Assembly: GCA_024362935.1 (NCBI GenBank)
Contig: JANCRA010000007.1
Location: 21,043,003 to 21,107,002, forward strand
Length of the DNA: 64,000 nucleotides
Source of the DNA: Setophaga petechia
Lineage: Eukaryota; Chordata; Aves; Passeriformes; Parulidae
Direction: 5' to 3'
Below are positions 50,601 through 62,600 of this stretch, piece by piece (position 1 is the first letter of the stretch; each line of letters opens with the position of its first letter). The notes below the pieces were generated by a model, which was not told where the DNA came from, did no database searches, and saw only the letters and a program-made list of their open reading frames with translations. The translations under genes and the position numbers were made by a program.

Positions 50601-53600
50601 CAATATATGTTTCAATTTAGATATTTTAGTTAAAAGAAAAGTTACATTAAAAAAAATTCCCAGGAATGCCAACACACTTACTTATAAATACTTTTACAAG
50701 AAGATGTACTGTAATATTACTTCCGATAAAAGACAAAGTTTTAGTAGATTATGGAAAAGGATCACGATATAGCTTACACTAAATAACTTTTTTCAATGTT
50801 AAGACAAACACAGATGGAATATATACTTACATTCACACTGTATCACATCTAAATTAAACTGCTGAATTGCTCCCATGCTTATTTGTTTTAATTCACTGTC
50901 CAGTAACATCTGCATTAGGGACATTGAAAGATGCTGGCAGGCTGACATGCAAGCTGTCTGGGCCACTTTTCCCTAGTAGAAAAAGCAACAAGTTTTACAA
51001 TAGAAATAAATGATATAACACTAAAGAACTGCTCATCTGATTGGATTTTAATATACAGTCTAAGTCTGAATGATACAAAACTTAGATTAGAAGGAGAGAA
51101 ATCACACTTCCTTTGACCTATTAGATTTGCTTCTATTAGATCAAACAGAGAATTAGATTAAATAGATGTTAAAGCAATTATTGATATTTCTTCCAGCAAT
51201 CCAACAGTCTTCACGATTACAAGGACATTTCCAAAACAATGGCAATTAAAGTTGCTGAAGCATATGAACAACTTTGTGGATTTATTTAAATATTTTTAAC
51301 CGAAACAGAATGAAAGCAAGAATGTAATGAAAATCAACATGCAGCATATTTTTTACAATAGCAAATTAAATAAACCCCCAACTTTACATAAACCAAAATG
51401 ACTGCAATTGGTTGAGGCATTTCTTGTAAGAGCTTGTGCTAATTGTTGGTAGTTTAACTGTTCAGATTCCATCTCAAAGTTTGTTGCTGAATTACTTTAA
51501 AATTTCATGCTTATCCATCACCTTACGTGCTTAATAAATCAGTGCTGTCAGTGATCAACTACATACAAAATGAAATGTAGCCCTCTGCTGTACAAAATAG
51601 AAATAATTTCCCAATCACAGTCTAGCTGGCAATATTGCTCTCCCCATCATCTACATGTAACTGAGACAATTTTCCCAACATGAGATCAAAAAAAACCCCC
51701 ACAAAGTCAGACATTAACCTAAATAAATTATTTAAAATTTAGTACAGTAAAATTTAAAGATAACAAATTTCTGCCTTAAAGTTAAGAAAACCACTTGAGA
51801 CCAGATACCAAAGCAGATGGCGCTATTCTATTCACAGCACTGCCATCTCTTAAAACAGAGTGATCTTGGGTGTCAAATGCAACTACAGGAATCTCTGCAG
51901 ATTAATGCACTGAAACCACTGCTTTCAACTGATGTGTGTGTTACAATGATATTGAAACAAAGGTAACAACACATTTACACAAAGAAATCATAATAACATA
52001 ACAGAGCTACTGGAGCACACAGCACTATTGTTTAACTTCTACCCATCAGTACAGTGATGTCACCTGCTTCTCTAAAGTAATGGTTCCCCAGCTGTTTTCT
52101 GCAAAGTCAGGTTGATCAATTCACTGTTGACTCCCAGAATACAAACAATGAACAACTATAACAGACAGTTCACTGTCCCAAAAAGTTTGGAAAGTTCTGC
52201 TCCGGCATCTGAAGAGCCAGATCTTGTCCTTAATATGTCAACTTGCTAAGACGATTGAATTTTCATGTGCAGAAAATTTTCATAACAGAAAGCAAAATTG
52301 GCCCCAAATATTTCATGCTTTAAAAATCCATTAGTTGTTAAAAGGTAATTAAAATATAATGAATTCAATAGAAAGCCTTCAACCCTCCTCACATTCACAC
52401 TGAAACATTAAATGGCTGCTGCTAATTCTTTTCTAGCATTAGGACACCTTGAACTGTAAGGAGCTTTTTATCTAAAATGACATGTCAGTTTCTTAATTGA
52501 AAATCTCGCAAAAGCAAATAACATATTTGAGCAAAATAGATGAACTGACAACAAAGAATGTAGGAAACAATACAAGAACAGCATGCTTAAAAGTCTCCCA
52601 AACCCAACAGCAATTATACTGGGAGACATGCAGCCCTATTCCCCAAGCAGAACAATATCAATATGAATGGGGGGAGAGGGGGGGGAAAGAAGAAAAAAGA
52701 ACAGGCAAAAAAGGAAGGAAAAAGGGAGGTGAGAAGGAGACTAAATGGGCCACAGTTCATGTAATTACAGTGTAGTGCATTTGAAATACTTAATGGAAAT
52801 GTCATTTTGATTTAATGGAACAACTAGTGCATCTCTGTTTAATGTACTGCTCCATCAAATCAGCTCCATGTCCTATTTATGCTGCCACTGTAATGTAATA
52901 AAAGTTCAACCAGATTAATAGGTTGTCATGAAAAATTTTAACATTCAGTTTATTTCATATAGAAACAACGTGTACTCATCTGTTATCTTAAATAAATGAC
53001 AGAATTTTATATTTCTAACAAGCATGTGTAGTTAATTGTTACATTCTGGCAAATATCAATAGTACTGGAGCACAAGATAATGGTTACAATACAAAAATGA
53101 CACAGCTAAAGCCACTCAGACTTTAAGTATCAATACATGTACATTTAATGTTGGTTTTGAAGTTTCATAAAATGGAAACATCCTAACATATAAACTATTT
53201 CCAACTATGTAACTTGAACTACAGGCTTATTGTTCAAATGACATATCAACAAACACTACAAGTTTACTATACACAGTAGATACTTACTAAAAACACTTAA
53301 TAGTCTCAAATTTAGAGAAAAAACAAAGCTACACATATTTATCAAAATGCTGACTTTTAACTAAGAGAAATGTGAACTATACTATGTTATCCTCTTCAAA
53401 ATTCAACGCTTCCCAGTTCAAATTACACTGGATGTATGATACACAGAAAAGAATAAAATTAGCATTTGCGTTTGAAAATTAGAATCTACTTAAAAATTCA
53501 TCTCCAAATTTCCAACATCTACCACATCTCAATTCCTTGCCAGATTTTCATAAAGCATTTTGAAGAGGAAATATAAGGATTTGTGAACATAGCAGTAATA

Positions 53601-56600
53601 TTTATTTTTCAGGATTGAACAAATATCAGCTAATTTTAAAACAGTCTTGAGTTTTGGGTTTTTGCCTTTAAAAATTACTATTATTATTTAAGGGGTTGGG
53701 GGTGGCCATGGTTATCTAGCAATTAAATACCTATATTCAACAGCATGCAGAGATTCAGCAGGCTTCTCACATTTGCCCCAGTTGCCACCCATTTGGAGAC
53801 ACCACTATTGTCTCTGCTCTGCCTATGCTAATTGCTCCTATCTACAAAACCTATTCTTCCACTCAATCAGTGTAAAGTTTAGGAAACAAGGACCCTATTC
53901 TATACTCAAAAACACCTGCTAACAGTGTTAAAGGCAACTGTTTTTTCACCCAGTCTCCACATTTTGCTGAAATACAAGTTTGTAAAAAGAGAAAACCCTT
54001 AGACAAACTTCTTATATTTCAAAGGAGCTTGTAAAGAGAATCTGCTGACATATTAAATCCTTTTTTATAGGACCCAAAAGCTTTTCTCCTAAGAACAATT
54101 GTAGTAAAGAGACATTTGGCTCCTAGGAAATTCCCAAAGGGTCAGCCATATGCATCCTTCCACGGCACCTTCGCGGTGCTGCTTTCTAAAGCCCATGCTA
54201 GCTGTCTCAAAAGCAGCTTTCATCATTCACTGTGGTGTCAGTCAGTATGATTTATGGACTGCATTCAACAAAGTCAAAGCATATAGAATGAGAAATATGA
54301 CTACAATCTGCTAATTTGTTTTGTATTGAGCCACTTAGGAGTCAAAGACCTGATGTCAGGCTGAGACCAGCAACACAATTAACCAGCCAGTGACAGATTC
54401 ATCCATCCTCCCTGCCAGGCTGTGCCAATCAAAGACAGCATGAAGCAGCAGTTGCAGAAGTCAGTAAGAAAACCCATTCTCTAAGTAGCCTGTGGAGGCT
54501 GTTGATTGACAGTTTTTGAATATAGCTGCAGAAAACCACCACCCCTTCACCCTCACTGCAAGCTGTGAAATTAGGCTTTTGCTGCCAATCACAGGAACAA
54601 TAAAATAACACAAACTGCCATCCTCAGCATAAAAGGAAAAAAAAAAACTTACCCGTTAAATCTAAGATGCTAAGGTGAAGAATTAATATAGCAATATGAA
54701 ATAACATAATGTTATTCTTTCAGAAAATGCAAATAAATTAAACATACAAATTTTATCACTCAAGGTCAAAAACTCCAACTTTTAAACTATTGATAGAATA
54801 GAAGTATGATAAAAACATGAATGGAATTTTTAAGAATCAATTTTACTTCCAGTCTCTGCCTCAAATGCTACCAAAACAATTAAAAATACCTAACTGAAAG
54901 TAATTTGCAACAGTCTCTTTTCAATGGCCACTCTTTTCCAACTTTGTATTGACAAGGCACATATCTAGAATAAAATTTCAGCTAATTCTAAACTTAGATT
55001 AAAACCACTTACATATAGGCCCACATAAATTCGAGTTAACTGATCTGGAAATACAAGGAAACATTTTTCCCTAACTCTTCAAAACAAAACTGAAAAACGT
55101 AAATAACGAATTTGATCATCCATTTTATTTCATGAGATTTACAGCTGTATAATGAAACTTTAATTTGCTTTTTCAAAGCATCTAATGGCACTATAAACTG
55201 CAAGACTAACTTAAAATGGGATATACACATAATCCCAAAAGACTAAATTCTTGTGAATTCAGAAAACAGAACCATTAAAAACTGCATGACTTTCCAATTA
55301 TAACCTTCCCAAAGCCACACAGCTTCTGTGCTCTATAATCGCTGAAATTCTGCTAGCCCTCAATCATGAAATAACCAGCAGCCTGAGACCTATACAATAC
55401 TAACAGGAAACATTTCTACAAAAACCACAGAGCTCATGACACCTATTAGCCTGACAGTTCACCAGCACACTGAGTATCCACATGATGGAAGTGTTGATTG
55501 GAATGAACCAGCATTGTCATCTAGTCCAACCTTCTACTTGGAGCACTGCTGCCAACACTACTTCAGGTCCACAGACCTTTTTTCCTAGACCCTTCAAAGT
55601 AGCAGAGGATGGGAATTCAGCAGCCTTTTCGTGCAATCTCCTTCAACACTGCACTACTCTCTTTAAGCACACCTTCCCTCTAATATCAAAGCCCCACCTC
55701 CCAACCTTCAACCTGTGACCACAGCTACGTCTGAATTTGTCAGTCCAACCAAGAAGTTTGGCTCCACCAGTTTTGTATTTGTTCTTCAAGAAGTTGTAGG
55801 CTGCCACTGGATTTCTCCTCAGCCTTCTCTTTAACAGGCTATGTACTCCACCTCACTACAGCTCCACTAATAACTTGTCCTCTAGGCTCTGAACAACTTG
55901 GGAGCCCACTGCTAGATTCATTCTCCAGGTTTTAATTATTTAGTAAAATTAACCTCATCACTTTCATTATCATGACAATGTTTATGCCATATGAAAAAAA
56001 ATTACAATGTGAAAATAACCAGGGGATAGGAGAATTCTTAAATTCATCAGTTTCTTCAAAAAAAAAATTGGAAAAGCAAATAAAGAACACCAGTACACAC
56101 ACTCCCCTGACCCCAGACAAATGTAGCAGAGGAATGACAGAACTTTCACTCATTACTTTATTCAGCTATATCACTCTATCCTAATTCTGTATGCATGTCT
56201 CATACCTGTATTTTGATATCTGACCTCTCTTTCACGAGGTCTGTCTCTAAATTACCTCATTTAGGATGCAAGGCACACCCCATCAACCTTCTGCAAGGTT
56301 TTTAGGACTCCTGCTGTCTGTCCCAGTGTATGAAAGCCCAGTGTTAGTCATTAACCTGATCCCTGCATGCATCCACACAAGGTAATACAGCAAGTTATCA
56401 GCAAAACAGAAAGGGTCTTTTTATTAAATGATTAAAAATTGAAGCAATAAGCCTGCAGGCAGTTCATAGTTTTTCTGTTCACATGCTTTTTCTTCATCTT
56501 GCATCTACTTACCGACATAGCTGCATGGTCATTGTTGTTATGCTGAGAAGGAAACCAGTAAGGCAGTCAAAACAAAAAAATTAAGATGTACTGTCAACTT

Positions 56601-59600
56601 CAAAAAAAAAAAAAAAAAGAAAAAATTGGTAGCAATAAAAGATAAGAAAAAGCGTACAAAAAGAACAATTATAGCTACATAATAGTATTTTCCAAACCTC
56701 TGAACTTACACAGTATTTTGTTGAAGTGTAACAAAGAGATTATAACTTAAATAATACTAATTTGGCAATAATATGTTTTTCTGTAATAAGGAACTGGATG
56801 CCAAAATATCAAACTTCCAAGTGTCTGCTGAAATGCCTTTCCAGAACTTTTCATTACAAGAAAGAATATACTTCAAAAGTCTTAGGTTAAAAAATAAATG
56901 CTATGTTTACCACTATGGCTTGCAGAGGCTATCTGTGTGTTATTAGCATACTTTGCTCAAGCAACATTTAAAATGGCTCAGGATAGTAAGACTCTAAATA
57001 AAACATGACCCATTAATAAATTTTAACATTAAACTTATGGCTATATAACTGTAGGGTTGGACAAAGTTGTTTTCTTTTCCAAAATTGCTTCTTAAGTACA
57101 GTAAACAAACACAGAGGAGAAAACTAACACGCAAAACTTGAGAGGGGAAAAAAGCTTTGGAGACACAAGACAATTCCAGTGATTCAATAGAGATATCAGA
57201 TCCCAACTAACTTCTGTCACTTTGTGTGCAGATTCAGTGCAGCTCATGATCTACCTGTATAGAGCTCTAATATTCCAATGAAAAGAATGCAAATTGCAAA
57301 ATGCAGATATACAACATAAGATGCGCTTTTGAAAAGTTATGTCTACATTGGTACAGAAACACTTCAGTACAGCCCCACATAAAAGCACAAAGGAGACATA
57401 TTCTTGTGCACTTACACAGCTTATACACACAGCAAAAATAAAACAAGATTCTAATGAGAGGAACCCACTGACTGCAACAAAAAAAAATTGTTAAAGAACA
57501 TATTGTAACACTTCTACAGGCAGACTAGCGTTTGAAACAATAACAAAGTCAGTGACTCTGGAGTCAGACAACAACAAACTACTGTGGCCAACTAGGGTCC
57601 CTAGTCCTGGCCCAATGCCCTCTAACACAATTGGGTATGCAAAGGAAGAGAGAAGAGACCTCTCTAGATGTTCCACTCTTTTCCTTATTAGAATTATGGC
57701 CAGTGTGCTAGGGATTTGTTCTTTGACTGCTAATTACAGAAGAAGTTCTGATAAACTATTTTGAGCAATGGAATGTTTCTGCCATACAAAAATTACTATG
57801 GAAATGACACTGTGACGTGATTGGAATAATTCATTATTTAAAATTAATTATAAAAGTATTCCAAACCTTAATTACAGCATGTGAAAAATCTAGCTCAGTT
57901 TATCATTCCAAAGCACTTACTATTTTAACGAGTTATAGAACCTGGTTCTGAGTTAATCTTGGAAAATACTTTTACTATAGTTTTGTTTTTTTTTTAACAG
58001 AAATAACTTACTAGTACAAATCTAACTAGAATCACCACAGTGTGCACACATTTTCATATAAACTCCACAGGTCACACACAACACTCACAGGATCGTATAT
58101 TTCTACAATCGGTCAAGATAGGACAGGGAATGAGATGCAGGATAAGCAAAAAATTACAAGAAACCTCTTGCCACAACAGACCACTTGTCCATACAATTCT
58201 TCATCCTGCTTGTTGCCTGACCAGAGTCTGAAATTACAGAATAACCTCTCTACAGAAACTAGCTTTCTCCAAAGGCTGACTTGTACCCCCAGGCACATAA
58301 TTCTACGCCTTCCACACTACTTAATTCTGAATGCCACAGCAGCTTCTTTGCATTCCCTTAACACATTACTTCATTTTGTCTGTGGCTCATTTCTGAACAG
58401 CCATTTAGCAGCACACATTCATGACAGACTTCTGTACATCCTGCTCTACAAATTTCACATCTCTTAACTGCCACATGCATATGGCCACTGAGAAGCAGTG
58501 CCATTTGTTCATACTGCTTTGTACACTAAGTTACAATGAATTACACCATCTAACAAACTTGCTATTCTCTATCAAAAAACGCTCCGCTGATTTGGCACAG
58601 AAGCACAGGCCTCACATGACACACTCACATCAGTATCACATGATACAGCTGGAGTGGCCTTTGTCTTTGAGTCAGTTAAAAGAACAGGAGACAGAAGAAT
58701 CACAGCCTCTGTGTAATATCTGCAAGACAAGATCAGCCTGCTATGCCAGCAACTTCAACATCTTGCTGTGCACATAAAGAAATTTCTTCCTTCAGTCTGA
58801 AACCTCAAAACATTCTATGCATTGAGGACTTAATTCTTTCTAAGCATTGCAGGTGGGCAAAGCACTCAGACATCAGTGTGACTGTAACAACCAAGGACAA
58901 GCTGATAAAAAGCAGATGTAGCTTGAATTACTTACTGAAGTTACTCCAGAACTATAAAGCTATAAACCATTATGATGGTAAGCCAAATTAGAAATAGTCT
59001 TTTTTATCTAAAAGCAAGGGGAAATCAGACAACAGAATGTAACAATTCATACATAAGACAGGTTAACAGTACCCTTTTTCCTGGGAAAAAATAACACAGG
59101 ATATTTGAATATGAGCAAGAATTCATTCAATGAAGCTCTGCTAACTAGAATCAAATAACATTTTATGATCAAAAATATTTAGCTAAAAACCTTGGGGAAC
59201 ACAAGACCTCCACCATCTTATGCACAAATGTAGGATTTACACCAATTCTGCATTTTTTGAACCAATGCATGTGCACACAAAACCAACATGGTACACCAAA
59301 AAGGCTCTAGAAAACTACACGAGTTCTTACACTATTTGTAAATTAGTTGCTGGTAACAATATTTAGACTAAAGTATTTGAAAGTATTTTTAAAGTATTCT
59401 GATGGGTGAGCTCCATCAACATACTGATATACATTTGACAATATTTCTCTGCTGAGAAAAGCTTAAAAATACATCTGTCAGCATGTGCACAAATCAAAAA
59501 CCAGAAGCTTTTGTTCAAACCTTACTGTTTTAAAACAAAATTATATCAAATAGTTTGAAATTAAACTTAATTTTGAACACTTACAGGTAAATGAGTAAAA

Positions 59601-62600
59601 ACTTGAAACGTGCTTCTTAAGAAGTTAATTAGGTCCATTAAGTATCCACTGGCTCTTCCATCTGACTCAGACATTGTCCAATCATAATCAGCAATCTGAA
59701 TAAATTCATCTATTTTTTGGTTAAGTTTTGTATATATTTCTCCTTCTGCAGCATGCCTTGCATCCTGAAAAAAAAAAAAGTGTGCGATGTTTGTCAGAAT
59801 TCTAAAATATTATTAAATGCAGATAAAATTATATCCATCAACAAAACTGAAGTCTTGTGTTTCTCTTAGATTATAAAAAAATATTTTATTGAATTTGGTA
59901 CTTTAATGTACTTTAAAAAACACCTTTAATTCTGCCATACAAATTTATCAATCCGGACACAAAGTTGATTCTTCTTTTACGAAGAAAATAATAAAAAACC
60001 CTAATAATTTTGTCTTTTATGGACAGAGGTCAAGTAATCACATGTTTTTTATGCAATTACTGTCATAAAGCTGCACATCTGGAGAATACTCATAATTTTT
60101 CATCCTCCTTTAAATATCCTGATCATCACATACCATGAGTAGGGGAGAGCACTCCCCTGCTCACTCCAACTTTGCCACACCCTGGGTTCTACTTTTTGGA
60201 AGAGCCAAGTCCTGCATTCAGTGAGAGCTGAGTTTACAACGCTGTCTCTGCCTCCTTTGTACTGGGGACTTCCTCAGAGATCCAACAGGACCTATGAGCA
60301 GGTGCTTGTGTGTGTGTGCTGCTGCAAAGTTGCATTTTTGCCAGCCTGGAGTTTAAAGATATTGAGATCTTTCTAATTTGGGCTCGACATAAGATTTTCT
60401 TAACTGATATGGAGAAATAATTCAAGTAAGACATCTGACTTAAACCAAATGGATCAGTTGCTTAAGGTTTTTAGAGGGTAAAAATAGCCTGGATACACTG
60501 AAGTAACCAAAAGGCAAATGAAACTCCCATCGCTGCTTTCCTCTAGAAGAAAGCAATCCAAAAAACATGGCATTTGAGAAAAGCATAAATAAGAAATGCA
60601 AAAAGAAAAAATAAAAATTTATGAGCTTAAAGGTGCCTTCAACATGCCAAATTTAGTCTTCAATCAGGCCCTAGGCTGAGAGGCACTTCAGGAGTAAACA
60701 AGAAAGTATGCAGTCCTTCCATAAATAAATATCAAAGTATGATTCCCTAAAAATAGCATTTTTACTGTCAAATCAACCTGAGAAAGGCCCCACTGAACAG
60801 CTCTCCAAATCCAACATGCAAGAATCTGGCAACCTGTCATCATTTCAAAGGAGTATGTGGAGATCCACAATTTTGTAGACGGCAATGACTAAGAAAGTTT
60901 CAATTAAAGTCAAGTCTACATATAAAGTTTCTGATTAACAACAAAACCTCAGTTGTAACAATTTATAATGATGGGACTTGCAAATGTATCTGTCTAGGCT
61001 TAGAGCAAAATTTCTTAAATTTTTTTTTGTTTGGGTTTGGATTTTTTTAAATTTTAAATCAAAGTCATTCATGGAGTGGTCGTATCACCTTCAACAATTA
61101 AAATTATTTTCTTGTAATGGCAAGACCAGTCCTTCTGGTTTTGTCTTGCATTAAAACAATACAGTGTAGATGTAAAAGTTCATCTCATAGAATGTGAACC
61201 TGACCAATGCTGCTAATAAAAGATTTTTGACCACTCTGAAAGAATGGAGGTGACACAATTTGCCACTAGGAGATGAATTTAATAACAGTAGAACATAGCA
61301 AACTCTGTGAGGGCCCAGTTGGGGAACTGTGAGCAGTTTTTCATTACAATAGAAAGGGGAAGAAAGAGGGATTAACAAGAAAAGAATTTTCCACTATAAT
61401 TGGAGAACATTGTGTTAACAAGATCTCCAGGCATGTAGACAGGAGAGAAACCACACACACAAAAAAGCCCTTCTGTTTGTCAGCATTTGTCCTGCATTTT
61501 TCCAAAGTGCAAACTCCCTAAGAACAGACACAGTATTGGATCCCTCCAACAGAACTTAGTTTGTAGGAGTGTTAAACATAACTGCTAAACAGCATAAGCA
61601 ACCTACAAAGAATGTAACTCAACTTGCAAATGCACTTATTAAATGAAATTCAAGGATAAAGAATATCTCACCTCTTACTGAAATCAAAGACTATGGCAGT
61701 ATTAAGTGGTTTTGAACGCATGTTTGATTGGTAAAAAGATAATGAATTACCTTTAGAGGAAAATAGCTATAGATACACAAATTCTAAGACAGAACAAGAC
61801 ACCCTAGACCAAAATTAGTAAAACTGCTGGGAGGGCAATGGTAACCAAGTATGGTTGCTAGGCCACAACCTTTCTGTTTTGCCTTATGCATTAATCCTTA
61901 GCAAAACAAGCAACAGCTAATGGGAGAATCATTAGCTATCAACTGGAAATATGAAGTGTCTTGCAATTATTCCACCTCACCCACCTTTTAACATCTATGC
62001 CAGAGGGTACATTACAGTAGGATAGCCCACATATTGCATCAAGACATAAATGAATTGCAGAAAACAGAACTTCTCAATAGGATTAACTCTCTTTATCCCA
62101 TAAATACAAGAAATCACTCTCCTTTGTTTCAGTGTGCATGGAAAAAATGCCAAATACCTAAAGTTCAAGTTGCAGCTGCTGTAGAATGCCTGATGACTTT
62201 TACTTTTGTTTTGTGGCTGAAATTACAAAAATATCCTAGAATCATTTTAGTTCAAGCACTAGTTCCTAATACTGCTTTTATACCAATACTTACACCCTTT
62301 GAAAATACACCACAAAATAATTCTATTGTAGAATAAAAAACAGACACAAACATTTTAGATCAAGGTAGCTGTTTTGCTTGATTCCATTCAGAGAAAGGGA
62401 GAAGTTACACAAACTGAAGCTTAATTTAGTGAAAGCTTCTGGTGAAGTTAAACTTTAACTGTCACTTCACAACTTAATAAAAAATGCACTTGAAAGATAA
62501 TATTGAGGTTTCTCATGTACTGACATATTCTAGCTCATACTAATAGCATAAAAATCCACTGTTTAACTACTCAGTGTTCAACTGAATGCTTAAGAGTTCG

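Larger units (their letters stand above)
50973..56512 (-). other. EXOC6: EXOC6 intron, 3' portion after the microexon (5.5 kb)
   Basis: Non-coding. It contains a CTCF-like motif (51818-51835), a purine tract (52669-52740) and the CR1 fragment (about 55485-55930). If the microexon is skipped, this forms one intron with 56513-59584. Confidence 0.75.
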
